Shown in pieces: positions 12,181 through 25,599 of a stretch of DNA of 64,000 nt. Location of the stretch: the NCBI GenBank assembly GCA_900708905.1, contig CAADRB010000014.1, forward strand, positions 399,550 through 463,549. The letters run 5' to 3'. Every line of letters starts with the position of its first letter. Position 1 is the first letter of the stretch. The notes under the pieces were generated by a model. The model was given only the letters and a program-made list of their open reading frames with translations. It had not been told where the DNA came from and made no database searches. This DNA comes from Hymenolepis diminuta (Eukaryota; Platyhelminthes; Cestoda; Cyclophyllidea; Hymenolepididae). Both the position numbers and the translations under genes were made by a program.

Positions 12181-15100
12181 TGACTGCAGGATGTTTTTCT
12201 CAACCCAAATCAAGTGTTCACAAAACGTACCGTAAAATTATTAATTACCCCAAAGCAATTGGTACATCTGTCTTCAAAATTTTAAGAGAACTGCATGCTA
12301 AGTCAAATCAGAAGAACTGAGATTTCCATTGAATATATTTTGAATGAATGATCATCCCAACGCGTTGATAATAATTATATAACGTGATGTTTTCAAATGT
12401 GGAGAATCACGATAAATTCCACGATAAAATTCTATAAGCAAAACGTTTTTGAACTTACTTGCCATTAGTCATACAAAGCAATGTAAAAAGCAGGTGTTTA
12501 TATATTATTTAAGAGGTCTTTTGCGCATCTGCTTTAAATGAAACTTTTTAGTTTCATACAAAAAACTGAAATTTAATCATTTTCTCTTAGACTGACCTTT
12601 TTAATTAGAATATTTTTAGTAATTTTAAGTATTAATGATTAATGCATTCCAGTAGTTATAACTGATACCGCATAACTGTTACATTTTCTCTAAACACGGA
12701 TTGCTTTAAGATTTAATTTCAGGCTTCAAAATTTAATTTTCGTTCTGATATTTAATAAAATTAAGGTTTGACAGTAGTTTCTCTGCCCAATTAGTATATG
12801 CTGCATTAAATATAAATTTTTTCGAGTTCTTTTCATTTCTTAAAATTTGAAGTGTTGAGCCTGATTATTTTCTGTTTTCCTGGGTAGCATGGGCGCGCGT
12901 ATGGAATTTAAACAAACTTATATAGAAAATTAAATATGCAACACAAATTTTGAGCCATCTGTCACGTAAGCGCGGGTTCTCTCTCTTAGAGAATTAAATA
13001 TTAACTCATGAATTTCTGAAACTAATAAAATAAATCCAGACAAACTATTTTCCATTTTTACGAGTAAAAAGTTGCTCATGCTTGCCATGCCATTTTTCAG
13101 CTCAGAGTTTTATTTGATAAATTTAATGTTTTGATTAAAGTAATGTTCGAGCTAAATTGGGAAAGGTAGTCGATTAACAGCAAATTCAAAGATCCTAGAT
13201 ATAAAATACTTATGAACTGATATTATACTAGCTGTATACATAGTCGATGGTTAAACATTAAAAGGCGCAGTTTAGCTTGCCGATATCTTATTTTAGATAA
13301 TTAACATTCCAAGTCGAAGGGCACAACAGTCCTTTCAAAACTTTAGTTCTGCATATCTCACTATTCTAGAATTCATATATTGGAACCCAAATAAGTCTTG
13401 CATTGTTTTGTTAGATGCTGACTTTCGTATGTGGAGCTTATACATTCATCAACCGCTCCGGCAGCATACGTTTGTCTGTGTATGTTTATTAAGTCAAAGT
13501 GTAGGGAGCAGAGTCTTCGTCTTTCAATCAAAGATTAAAAGCTGTCATAGAAATGAAATAAAGCGTGCCATTAAAATGGCAGGTTTCGATTAACATCTTC
13601 TTATTGAGGAAAAGATTTCACACGTATGGGAAATATATCAAGAAGGATTCTTATATAAGGAATTTTATTTGTAATAGAAATAAATCAAGGAAAATATCAA
13701 TACCAGACCAACTTGCCTTATAGTTCATTAAGTGTTATGCATTTGGTCGTTCAAAATGTTTAATCTTTTGTTAGTTGGCGGTAAGAGAGGAACGAATACT
13801 GTAACTTGAGGAATTCGTTTATTGAAAAATTACTAAGTGGACACAATATAATGTTTTAAGGTTATGGAGAAATGGAGGTCATCACCCCTAAAACAAAGTT
13901 TCTTAGTAAATTACACCTATAACGAAGTTAACTTTTGGGATCATATAAAATAGCAGTTAATTGCAACAACTTAACCAGGCAGGGCGCTATTTAAGCATCC
14001 ACCTATTAATATTTCATTAGTTGAACGGCCGCCTTTTGAAATACATATCAGGTAGTATTTTGAAGGTTCTGTAATAACACGTTTAAGAAAACCTGTTCAT
14101 ATTCCTTAGTAGCGTAAACACGTTTTTCAAAACCTACACAGTATTCGCATTTTTAATATTTTGTGCCCATTAATGAACAAAAGGGAAAAGGTTTTCCTTT
14201 GTTTGCAATTGTTTTATTTCAGTTTATGTTCCGTCTGACTAATCATCTTCCAAAATGAATATTAAAACAAAGGATGAGTGTATTTAAATTGCACAGCCTT
14301 TATAAACCGCCCCATTTTTTAAAATAAATACATTTTGTTAAGAAAATAAGTTGCTTATTTCTTTTATAATTAACGAAAAAGTGACTAAATCTTACCCTTT
14401 TAATGAAATGTAAAATAAAGTTCCCTATGGATGCAATTTGGTTCTTAAATAGCTTTCCACATTTCATTCGAGGTAACATTTTAAAATTCTGTTAGTGGCT
14501 ATATAGAGGGTAAACAAGGTGATAGATGTATAACTTTTTCTTCTAATGTACTTCTTCACAGAATAAGATGGGAAAAGAGAACTTGGGTTGGAAAATAAGG
14601 CGGACAAAAGAGACCAGTATGTGGGTGAATGCGAAAATATGGGTATTGTGGTGTGTATAGAATTACAGAGGGAGTTTAAATATAGACAGACAAATGGGCG
14701 ACGTCCAGTCGTTCATTGTTGACACTTGCTCAAAGGTGTTTGTAATCGTTCCCACACTATCAGTTAGCTGAATTTGAGTGGGAGACAAGCGACTATGATT
14801 GATAGTCTAGACAGAAGATTAACACTGAAGTTTTTTGTTAGCCCGCATCACTGAGATAGGCGATGAGGAGGAACGGAGGGAAAATTTTATTTGGAGAAAA
14901 ATTAATGAGCATCACCTTGTACTTTCGGACAATAAATAAATAAATATTAGGTCTCTTTACCATGCTACAGGATTACTGGCAAAATTAAAGACAGCCACAG
15001 ATTATAATTAGCAAGGAAAGCACTACTTGTACGTTTATATCATATTTATAGTTTTAATGACACAAACTGAACGAAAGATAATAGCTTAATACGAATATGA

Positions 15101-18100
15101 CTCTTTTGTTTGGCAAAGAGAGCAAAAAGTGAAACAAATATTAATGGCAAAACTTTTACAAAACATCTATGGGGACCATCGAGAAAGGAAATAAATATCT
15201 TTAACCACAAGAGCTAAGTTTTAATTGACCAGCCGTTGAGCAGCGAGACTGGTTGCTCCTTTATCTGTATCCTTAATCTTGACCTGTTTAAATAGATTTC
15301 CGCTCTCTGACCGTAATAAACACATCGTTACTTGTGGTCATATAGTTTTTAAGTAGATAAGAGACTTAAATTTGTAATAAATTTTAGGATTTTGAGTCAT
15401 AAAATGTGGCTTTAACTTTCATTAAATTCTTCTGATGTTTATGCTTATACTTTAAATATTTAATAGGTTTTAATTTAGAGTGACCTGTCCATAAACCTCA
15501 ATTACTTTAAAGTGGCCATTCAGTAAAATATACTCATCAAAAATAAACAAGAATAGCCGCCAATTTCGCAGAAAATCCAAAGTTTTTAATTTGGACAAGT
15601 TTTATTATTGACTTTAAGGTAATTTTATCCGATCGCATTCAAATAATCCCTATTTAATCTGTGGCCCAGATCAAAGTGACCGCTAATTACAGTTCTCATT
15701 GATTGCAAGTTATCTGCACACTCCAAGTTTTGTTCTAACCTTGGCAATTATCAAATTCTTAAATCACGTATATTTAGACACAGATGGTTTCTAAATGGTT
15801 AAGGTATATTTAGTCCGATTATGTTATTTCGGAGTCAATCTGTTTTTGAATATGCCATATCTACTATTTAAAAATATTCCAAATTAATATTTTTGTTGAA
15901 AAAAGAAAACTTTAAGCTCATTTGAAGTAGAATACAGCTGGCAGCATAATCAGCAAAACTAGGAAGAAAGAATCTCATTTTAAAGGTTGTTTGATTTTCC
16001 ACAAAATTTTTTTTGGCAATTTAAAAAATTCAACCATAGTAAATAATGTTAGTTTTCTTATCCAGAGAAACATGTTTTTAAAAAATGAATATCTAAATGA
16101 AAGTTTTAAATTTCCCTAGTCAACTAAAAAGCGATTATTTCTTTAATTACAATGCCTTTTTTCGCTCTCATAACTTAACAAAAAGGATTTCATATAATGG
16201 AAGCATTGGGGGTGTTTAATCACTGTGAGATGCGAAGAAGTGACCGTTTCACAAAGAAGGCATTAAATAAATGGAAGTGATAGTCAATGAGTTAAAGAAA
16301 TCTTACTTCATGCAAACCTAAGAATTATCCGTATTTTGTATGTTTCATCAAATATTTTTCCCGGAAAGTTTATTTTTCTCCTAAAGACCTATGCATTAGT
16401 TGTTATAACAGCCACTTTAATGAGAATAAAGATAAGCGTGAATTTGAATGATGCTCTTATCAATTTTAATAAGATTAAATAATTAGATGACAACATTATT
16501 CAATAATACTAGGCATTGTTTGGAAACGGTAATTCAGTTTTATCTGCATTGAGAGTGGTGGCATTAAAGGCGAATTAAAAATACTTGCGGCACGGAAACC
16601 GGTTTCAAAAATAGTACCGAGAATGCGAACTAAATCGGAATTTATTTTTTAAGTCTTAAGAAAAATCAAAACGTTCGAAATACTTTAGCATTTCATGCGT
16701 TAGGTTGGAAAAGTGCCAAAGTTTTAATAAGATTAATTTATTGAGCATTTCATTAACTGTATTGCTTAATGCAATATAAACGTACCAATTAAAAGCCCAA
16801 ATTATTGTAAAATTTAATAACAGGGTAAACAATTGATATAAGTCGCCTTCATTTGTACAAAAATACTATATCTGTTTCAAAATCGTTCTGATCGGTAACG
16901 GTTAAAGATAAAGAATTACTAAACACACGTGTTTTTTGACCTAGAATTCAGCACGTATGAGGATTTAGCAAAATTTCTCAGATATTCATCATTCAAACTT
17001 TTCAAAGATGCATTTACTGGCACAAGTTAAGTTCTTTCATTATAATATTCATACCTTTTTGTGATCCCTTTTAAATGTCCAAATACACTACGGAATGGAA
17101 TATTGCAATAGAGTGTGTTATTATAATCCATGACTGCGAATTAATTAAACCGGCCACCGATTAAGTCTTGTAAGAAATGAAAGGAGAGGGATTGAAGAGA
17201 TTTTGCTAATAAAGTAAGATCATTAAAAGAATTGTCCTCAGTTAGATTTTGAAGTGCGAGTTGTGCCACATTTGCTTGTTGGTTTGTTCAAAGCTTCACA
17301 TTTTAAAATTTAATTTTTGGGAATAAATTTCTGTTTAGTAAAATCGTTTTTGACCATAGATAAGGTTGAGGGAGAATAACCAGATTTTTCATATACAAGA
17401 GACATTTAGATCTACTACAGAAATTTCAGAGATATTTTTGGAGACTGAAAAGAAAGCAGATCTCTACAACTAAAACTGAATAATATCATTTTCATGCAAT
17501 ATGAATAAATAAATACATATATATTTGTCAAATGTTAAATGGTTATATATAACTACTAGTGGAAGAACAATAGAATACGTGGTTTAATGAGAAGAAGCTT
17601 CTAAACCCATAAAACCATACAACAGTCCAACGGAGTAAAGACAGCAATAACATTTTGGCTTCTTTGATTTAAGTATGGTTCTCGGTATTATGATGTAATT
17701 TCCGTGCTCTAGGTGTTTTGACTGGATAAAGGTCAGACTAAATTGAGTGCTGGGTCAAGTTATTTTGGTAAATTTAGTTAGCCAGAGGGCAACATATCCT
17801 CTAACATTTCATTATATGATGCAAATACTAAATGACATGTTTGAATTTTTTAACAGTACATCAACGAATTATTCAGTTTAATTGCTATTACTAATATATC
17901 CTCCAAATGTTACTTTTGTGTTCAAGTAAATACTGTTCCAAATTAAGATCAATGTGATATTCCTCCTGGTATTTAACTAATCATATGCCATATTTTGGCC
18001 TCGTGGATATATTCATTATCCCTAGAAAAGGACAGTCTTATTTGCCTTAAATTACTAATTCTATGAGACACTAAATAATATAATGAAACTTTGAAGTGCA

Positions 18101-19687
18101 GTAAATTTCTTATCATGGATGTACGTCAGGCAAAACTGTATCTTATTTCAATTTCGATATATTCCCTTACATACTCTGTTAGTCTATTAGTAAATAAGTT
18201 ATGCATTGTCGTTAAAAGCTTGATTAGATTCATTGCTAAAAGCGGGAAGATCGATATGAGATTTCCTGCATTTAAGAATACACATAAACTGTGGGATTGT
18301 ATTGTTCGCCTTATCCAACAGCAATCAGTAGAGTTTTTGTATTTTTGTCTTCATGTCAGTTTTTTACGTTGATATAATTCACTCAATTAATTGAACGCTC
18401 ATTTAGTTTATTTAATTTCTTATGACCGTATGTGCGATCGAAATTTTATCAGTCTCTTAAAGCTGTTTCATATTTCATGCTTGCAGGATTCCGTGCTCTA
18501 GACTTAATCCAGTTCAGTAAATTATACTCATTCATATGTCTCGATTCAGTGATGTGACGTAATTTCTATTGCCAGTTTATAATATTAAGGTTTGCGTATA
18601 ATAGTATGATATTATTAGCTTGGAATGTACTGTATTTTATATAAAGCGTGACTTCTTATTACATGCAATCGAGAAGGCAAATCAGATCTGGAGCATTTTC
18701 AGCAGAAAAATTAATTCATTTTCAGCAAGAACGAATGAATGTCAAGGATAATCGTCTCTGACAAGATCAATTTTAATTTCTTGACATTTCTTCCTAAATT
18801 GTCTTTGACAATAAATCTATCTTACACTTTCCAATTGGCTATTATCAAGATTTGAAAAAGACAACTCTAAATTTGGAATTTTCTCCCAAGGCATAAAATA
18901 AATTTAGTTAAGTATAAACAACACAAGTCGCCTTATTTTGGCTACTTTAAAATTAGATTATAACAGTAGTATTTTTGCTGTAAAAGTATTTATTACCATT
19001 GACAGTGCAGAAACAAAACCTGGTTAACAAGTCCAGACAGTTTAGGAGAAAAAGAAAATAGAAGGAAAGGTGTGAAGAACTACCATTCATATAAACGCAT
19101 CATCACTGCTCTAAAATTTATATTTTTATTGTTTCATCAAATAAGATATGAAGTTCCTTTAAGCAGTCATTGTCTTTAAACTTTATTATCCAGTTGACAG
19201 TCAATTATCACAAACTTTAATCGGAAGGCACTTGATAAATTGGTTTGATTAGCATTAATTTACTAAAATACTACAAAATAAAATTTATAAATTCATAGTA
19301 CTTTAGAAGGCAAGGCCAATTTATGGCCTCGTGTTAACGAAGCTGGTAATTAAGTTGGTTAACATTTTACCGAAATTTTTAGCATTTTGAAATATTATTA
19401 ATAGTATATTTTAAATAAGTTTGTTATATAAGGAGAATGAAAAATAGTTCAAATAAATACTATGAAATGAAATACCATACTTTGGTGTTACTATGAATAA
19501 ATTTTTATTTAATTATTAATAAACATTTTTTTGCTGACTTATTACTTAATTATAAGATCCATTAAAGTTTTAAAAATTAACGAAAATGTACTTTCCGTAA
19601 AAGAAACTCATAAACTGAATTGTTATATATCCGTATTTATTCATTACCTACCTCTTGTTTATTATAAACTCATTTCATTTAAGCCAG
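12181..19687. other. Kv1 upstream region or first intron
   Basis: About 7.5 kb of AT-rich DNA directly before the channel exon. The missing first coding exon and promoter should lie here or further upstream, but a short first exon cannot be picked out by eye. The 93-codon frame at 18091-18372 has no recognisable content. Confidence 0.45.
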
Positions 19688-22021
19688 TATAGTGTGCGAG
19701 CTTACAGTAACCTACCAGGAGCCTCAGGGATTGGTGGAACAGGCCTGCCAAGTGGAAGTTACCACGCTAATGCCACCGTATCTACAGGCTCCTGTGTGAC
19801 ATTTGGCTCTACACCAACCGCACCAATAGCCTCAATCACAGCTTCAAAAACCACAGAAACAGCCAGCACTTCTACATCTATCAATAGCGGTCAACCTCCA
19901 GCAGTCTCCACCTGTGATACACTTATCTCAGCTGTTGGTTCAACGGTCGCTGCACTGACTAGTGGACAGTTTGGTCTGACTCAGCGCAACCCTCTTATTC
20001 GAGCTAGTTCAGTTGCCTGCAACCGCTCGGAGTCTCGTGACAGTCAGTCTGATGATCACATGGAGTTCGGAAAACAACCCGAAAAGAGGGGCTCTGTTAT
20101 TGAAAATGTCGACTGGGATGTAGAAGGAGGAGGATATTCGGAGATGAGTGAAGACCTCCAACCTAAATCCCGATTTGTCACAAGTTTTAATGATAGACGG
20201 CGTGCAAACGAGGAACGAGTTGTTCTTAACGTCTCTGGGTTGAAATTTGAGACACAACTGAAAACTCTCAATAGATTCCCGAACACCCTTCTTGGTAATC
20301 CACGAAAACGCAACCGATATTACGACCCACTAAGAAACGAATACTTCTTTGATCGAAACAGACCAAGTTTTGATGCTATTTTATACTATTATCAATCTGG
20401 GGGAAGGCTTCGAAGGCCTGTAAATGTGCCGATTGATGTCTTCACGGAAGAAATCAGCTTTTATGAACTTGACGATGAAGCCGTACAGAAATACCGAGTT
20501 GATGAGGGATTTCTCAAAGAAGATGTCAAACTTTTACCAGAAAATGAATTCCAACGGAAAGTTTGGTTGCTATTTGAATATCCAGAAAGTTCCTTTGCTG
20601 CACGATGCATCGCCATATGTTCCATCTTTGTAATTATTCTCTCAATTGTCATATTTTGCATTGAAACTTTACCTCACTTCAAACACTATCGAATTACAAA
20701 TGGTTCTTCCAGATCCTCGGTACTGGATGTTGGTGAAGACATGGTTGACAGCACTGTTTATGATCCGGGTTCTAGTTACGTGAGGACTGCGCGAGATACC
20801 TCTGCGAATGCTCAAGGTCAATGGGATGACTTATTTAACAACGTAATGATCGTAGAAGATGATATACCCCACCTTGCAGAACCATTCTTTATCATTGAGA
20901 CGGTGTGCATAATATGGTTCACCTTCGAGTTGATGGTTAGATTCGCTTCATGCCCTCAAAAGGTTGCATTCTTTAAGAATATCATGAATTTCATTGATAT
21001 TGTGGCAATTATTCCCTACTTTATTACTCTGGGTACGGTCATAGCTGATGATTCCAAACGTCAGAACCAGGCGATGTCACTGGCAATTCTTCGTGTTATT
21101 CGGTTAGTTCGTGTTTTTCGAATCTTCAAGCTCTCCCGACATTCAAAAGGTCTGCAAATTCTCGGCCAAACTCTCAAAGCGAGTATTCGAGAGTTAGGTC
21201 TTCTTGTATTTTTCCTTCTAATTTCAGTTATTCTTTTCTCTTCTGCTGTATATTTTGCCGAAGTGGACGCAGAAAAGACCTTCTTTCGATCCATACCCGA
21301 TGCATTTTGGTGGGCTGTTGTTACTATGACAACAGTGGGCTATGGTGACATGCGACCTGTGACGGTAGGTGGAAAATTGGTTGGTTCTCTCTGTGCCATC
21401 GCTGGTGTCCTGACCATTGCCCTTCCAGTTCCTGTTATTGTCTCAAACTTCAACTACTTTTACCATCGAGAAACGGAGACAGAAGAGAAGCCCAGTTTTA
21501 CTACAGTTTCTTCCTGTCCTCTCTACAAAACTCCCAGTATATGCAGTTCGAATTCCGGTGGTGGTTTACTTAATTTAGCTAAAAGGCATAGTCGCGATGG
21601 AAGTGAGTATGAATCTTCTGGTTCACTTAGACAAGAGCGGGCTACGGTTAGTAGGGACGAATCTCAACCTATTCGTGACTCAAATGAAAATTCAGTAGGC
21701 ATTCCACTACTAACAAATGTCGATGAGATTCCTGAGTCTGATATTATTCCCGAACCCGACAGTATGACCCAGGAGGAGAAAGTTATATCAAAGAGGCGGA
21801 GAAAGAAAGGAACACTGATGCGACCAGGCGTTCTAAATACGATAACTCAGCCTCTTAATAAATTTGGAATCGGTTCTGGAACCTCATTAGATCACTCAAC
21901 AGAACCGAAAAAGCGTTCAAGGCATAATACCGCGTCTTTGCCCTCTTCTCCACAAGCCACTGTATTGTCAAACGCTATTCAACTTTCTCCCCTTAAATCC
22001 AACCAAGAAGATGAAGTCTGA
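19688..22021 (+). CDS. Shaker/Kv1-type voltage-gated potassium channel, large 3' coding exon
   Basis: Pore-forming alpha subunit of a delayed-rectifier or A-type K+ channel, acting as a tetramer in the plasma membrane. Numbering from the frame opening at 19655 gives: Ser/Thr/Ala-rich low-complexity N-terminus (about 12-130); T1 tetramerisation domain from [10 protein letters not shown] (about 190-285); S1 (about 312-338); a long S1-S2 loop with N-glycosylation site NGS at 349; S2; S3 ([12 protein letters not shown]); S4 (about 475-495) with the full R-x-x-R series; the S4-S5 linker [16 protein letters not shown]; selectivity filter TVGYGD (about 560-565); S6 with PVPVIVSNF; then a hydrophilic tail of about 180 residues ending EDEV. 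The frame opens with TTG and the first in-frame ATG is at 20059, inside good coding sequence. GC content jumps at about 19688, just after a pyrimidine-rich tract ending CCAG. I therefore read 19687/19688 as a splice acceptor (19683 is an alternative) and infer an unseen upstream exon carrying the start. Identity is very secure; the 5' boundary is not. Confidence 0.95.
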   Translation, partial: YSVRAYSNLPGASGIGGTGLPSGSYHANATVSTGSCVTFGSTPTAPIASITASKTTETASTSTSINSGQPPAVSTCDTLISAVGSTVAALTSGQFGLTQRNPLIRASSVACNRSESRDSQSDDHMEFGKQPEKRGSVIENVDWDVEGGGYSEMSEDLQPKSRFVTSFNDRRRANEERVVLNVSGLKFETQLKTLNRFPNTLLGNPRKRNRYYDPLRNEYFFDRNRPSFDAILYYYQSGGRLRRPVNVPIDVFTEEISFYELDDEAVQKYRVDEGFLKEDVKLLPENEFQRKVWLLFEYPESSFAARCIAICSIFVIILSIVIFCIETLPHFKHYRITNGSSRSSVLDVGEDMVDSTVYDPGSSYVRTARDTSANAQGQWDDLFNNVMIVEDDIPHLAEPFFIIETVCIIWFTFELMVRFASCPQKVAFFKNIMNFIDIVAIIPYFITLGTVIADDSKRQNQAMSLAILRVIRLVRVFRIFKLSRHSKGLQILGQTLKASIRELGLLVFFLLISVILFSSAVYFAEVDAEKTFFRSIPDAFWWAVVTMTTVGYGDMRPVTVGGKLVGSLCAIAGVLTIALPVPVIVSNFNYFYHRETETEEKPSFTTVSSCPLYKTPSICSSNSGGGLLNLAKRHSRDGSEYESSGSLRQERATVSRDESQPIRDSNENSVGIPLLTNVDEIPESDIIPEPDSMTQEEKVISKRRRKKGTLMRPGVLNTITQPLNKFGIGSGTSLDHSTEPKKRSRHNTASLPSSPQATVLSNAIQLSPLKSNQEDEV

Positions 22022-22300
22022 TGGATGAGCGGGGAATCTTTCCAACACTCTAAAGCTCTTCACCTTTGAAATTCCTTATCAGACCTGTTGTCCATATAGA
22101 AACCTCTTCCCCATTATTCTCACCCCTACTTCCATGGAAACAAAGATGTAACTCTTTCCATAATGTGATGACCTCCTAAAACACGTAACCATGCTGAAAA
22201 TACCAGTGATAAGGGTAGGTATACGTGCATTGAGTATTTTTGTAAAATGAAAGACAAATAAATATTCAGTATTCATGAAACTGATTTTGTCCTCTTTTTT
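22022..22300 (+). other. Predicted 3' UTR of the Kv1 gene
   Basis: Non-coding sequence after the TGA at 22019-22021. It contains a canonical AATAAA at 22257-22262, followed about 25 nt later by a T-rich stretch (about 22285-22302) of the kind found downstream of cleavage sites. The 3' UTR would be about 250-270 nt. A second AATAAA near 22366 could be an alternative. Confidence 0.55.
22257..22262 (+). promoter_or_regulatory. Poly(A) signal AATAAA of the Kv1 gene
   Basis: Exact AATAAA about 236 nt after the channel stop codon, with a T-rich element just downstream. In AT-rich DNA this hexamer occurs often by chance, so support comes from position only. Confidence 0.5.
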
Positions 22301-24719
22301 TCTCCCTGTAGTCCTAGGGGACAACTTCTTGTTCCCATTACAAAGTTGATAAAAAAGGGACAAAGTAATAAAGAAAGGTTCTTTGTTTAAATAATAAACT
22401 ATGAGTAAAATCAGAAGAACGACGTGCTGAATTTTTGTTCAATTCTGCGCTTTCTCTTAAAGTTTCGAATAGCATTTATAGACAAAGGAGGATTTATTAT
22501 TAAATGGCTTTACAATCTATAAAGGCACAGGTCCAGACCACTCTATACCTGGAACTATTCCTTTCCAACTGGCATTTAAATGTCTTGTTGACTAAAATCA
22601 TATATTCGGGTCGGCCACTCACATATTAAATGTGCCTTAACAAGCATCGAACACGTGATTTTAAAATTGGCAGAGGTTAACGGTGATGGCTTCTTTTATG
22701 ATATTTAGGAAATACCAAAGATTATAATCATATATATTTTAGAATATATTACTGAATGACAAAGTTCATTCTAATTAAACAACCATTCAAATCAAAATAT
22801 TCTAAATTATGACTTTCGAATTTGATTACGTCTATATCGAAGCTGTTGTTTATGAATGCTCTGAATCCCTGAACTTTCGATTCTGCATCTAATTAAGTCA
22901 TAAACAAACATAATATTATCTTACGAGATAAGCTGCAAATGCAATTATGATAGTTGTGATATTTCTCTCGTTATCAAGTTGAGGAACATTTAACTATGGC
23001 AAAAAGCGAAAGCATTTTATTTCGATGAAATAACCAATAAATAAATGCAGGGAAAAACTGAAGGCATTTGGAATGGAAGCCCATATAATAATTTAATTAC
23101 CTGCATTTTATCAAGCTGATTTGATACATTTTAATGAGTTGAACTGGAAGACGGATAGTTAACTGTAACAAAATTTTTGAGGAAGAGATTCTAGAAATGA
23201 GAATTTTTACTTATTATAACATATGACACATTTAGAACTCAGTTAATCAGACATAATTTTGTTTCTGACATAGGAGATTTGAGAGTTTTACGTTCAAAAG
23301 GGACGTTTGATAGTAGGCGATTTAGAGATTTTCAAGTACGAATGTTTATAATCATTTACACTGTTTTGGAAATCAGTGCTTGAAAACCAACCAAAGTCGG
23401 TGAATACATTCATGTGAAGCAAAATATGTTTATATGAATAGATGTTTCTACCTATCCCAGGATTATACGTACGGAGTAGCTAGTTGTTGTAAGACTTGTA
23501 CTTAGGAAAATAAATAAAATTGCTAATGTTAACAGATGAAAGTGGTCTCAAATATATATGACGCGTTTTCAATGTAACCTCTAGAGAATTCCTGAAGTAA
23601 CAGCATTAGATTATGTTACCCATTTTACGCAAATGCAGAAAGGAAATTATGACACTTACAATACGGAAGAAACTGTTCATCCAAAAATCATTATTGCTAA
23701 AATATTCTCAAATTTCCGATTTCTGGACTATTTGAGACTTGCCAATAACAAGAATAATCAGATCGTAAAGGTATCTCTATTACTTGCTTTTTCTCTAGGT
23801 GTGTTTCAGTCTACCCTTACGGGAAATATACTGACATTGCGTGGGTGTTGGTGGACAAGTTCCAAGTCCACATATCGACTTTTCCATTTCTCTCTCAAAA
23901 TTAGCACCGCTATAGCAATATATATCAATAATCTTTATCTGGTTATCTTCATCAATAGGAGAACAATTTTTCTGTATTTAGCACCCTACCATTTATCAAA
24001 ACTTTCATAGTATTCGACTGCTAAATTAAAATTTTTACGGGCTGATTAGTGGATACAATATTAACAAACAAATGAGCACCGATTCTAAACCACTAATGTC
24101 AGGTAGGTTTAGCTTGAAAGGTAAGTGCAAGAAATAAGTTAATTAATTTTCAGCTAAATCAGTTTGCCTGCTTTTATGAAAGCTAGATAGCAGTATACAA
24201 ATCAAACTTTAAATCAAAGGTGAAAGGATCTAAATATTAAGGTAATAAGAGTGATAATGAACATACTTGAGACATTATGATATAATAAGTCATATCCTTG
24301 ATCAACTGCATATTTTTCTGACCCCGGGATCCATGGTTAAAAGTGTTTATACTGTTAAACACTAACTTAAATTTTATTTCAATGTCTTTCGTCAACACTT
24401 TTGAAAGAATTTCTTTTCAATATAGCACCCAAATAAAAGTTAACGGGCCATTAAAATTTTGTTTACAAATGCTAGACACTATCGTGCTGGAAAATCTTGT
24501 ACAATTCTCACCCCGTTAAAACCAAAAAGTGCGCCTTATAAATGGGATAAGAAAGGATACTCTGACAAAGATCTCATTAGGAAAATGTCTATCATACTTT
24601 CTAGGTCGAAGAGGTTAATCAGTAGTCGTAATCAACTATCAAGATTTAAATCCATACAGACTGATAAATCGTTAATAATTCCGCTAAGTTTAGGTGAATA
24701 GATAAACCAAAAAGGTAAA
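22301..24719. other. Gene-free AT-rich sequence after Kv1
   Basis: Contains an open frame of 125 codons at 23633-24010 (+) with no protein-like wording I recognise. At about 22612 the string GTCGGCCACTCAC also occurs at about 55157, a possible repeat scrap. Confidence 0.55.
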
Positions 24720-24815
24720 TTCGAGGATAGAGGAGTTTAATCATACTCAAGTCATCGTGTCTCAAATGGAATTTATCACATAGTCCGACACTGATGGCTC
24801 CTACTGGCAGTGTCT
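24720..24815. repeat. Short dispersed repeat R5, copy 2
   Basis: TCGAGGATAGAGG, AATCATACTCAAGTCATCGT and AATGGAATTTATCACATA parallel 7430-7530. Nearby open frames show no protein similarity I recognise. Confidence 0.4.
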
Positions 24816-25599
24816 CTTAGGGAATGACCGTTCTCTACGTATATTAAAAAGTTAATCCCATCTCGACATCGCCAAGTTATAATGATGTTGTCGGGACTTG
24901 CGTTTCCTAATCATAAAATTTATTGCGCACCATTCAATTGTGCACGATTTGTAGTGATTTGTATTGACATTCGATTAATGTTTTCAGCTGTTGAATAGGA
25001 TGTCTACAGATCAAGATATTAACTAAAAGACTCGGTACCGTATAGCTACTAGCCTGAGTGTATCCAGAATTTGAAATTGGAATAAAAACTAAGTAGATTC
25101 AATACGTCTATTTCACTGAACCGTACATATAATATGTGGGTTTTCCATGGAGACAGACAGGCGATCAAATATGAGGACAGCCAGTTATTTGTAGAATAGA
25201 GTTGGTATACAGGATGGGAGTGTCTGCCTATTCGGGTGGTCACGGTTAATTTGTTGAAAAAGACCTTTAACAGACCTGAATTAAGAGAATTTACTTCTTA
25301 TAAGGTTTAGATAAATTAATAGGATCCCAATGTGTATGTTGTGCCTCTCAAGAACTGTTTCTCTGTGACGTGTGTCTTTGCAATCTCTTAAGCATTTATA
25401 ATATTATGAATAATAGATAAACATAGTTGTAACCAAGCCCTCCCCCACTTGGTTAGACATCGACATGTCATATATTTTTTCCAAAGCAACTGCCGGTCAC
25501 AAATCAGCCAATTTACTGCCTTTAAGGTCGTGAAGTTATCAGTAAGTTAGATGAGTGAAAGTTGATCTGAAATTTAGACCCGAATTTAAAAATTTTGCC
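24816..25599. other. Gene-free sequence
   Basis: No supported feature; borders the second R1 copy. Confidence 0.55.

Noticed and set aside
20009..21294. Several 66-85 codon frames inside the Kv1 exon on both strands
   Set aside because: Shadows of the channel coding sequence; none has independent motifs.
23633..24010. 125-codon plus-strand open frame downstream of Kv1
   Set aside because: Opens with ATG, but composition is that of AT-rich noise (Leu, Ile, Ser, Asn, Tyr) and no domain or splice context supports it.
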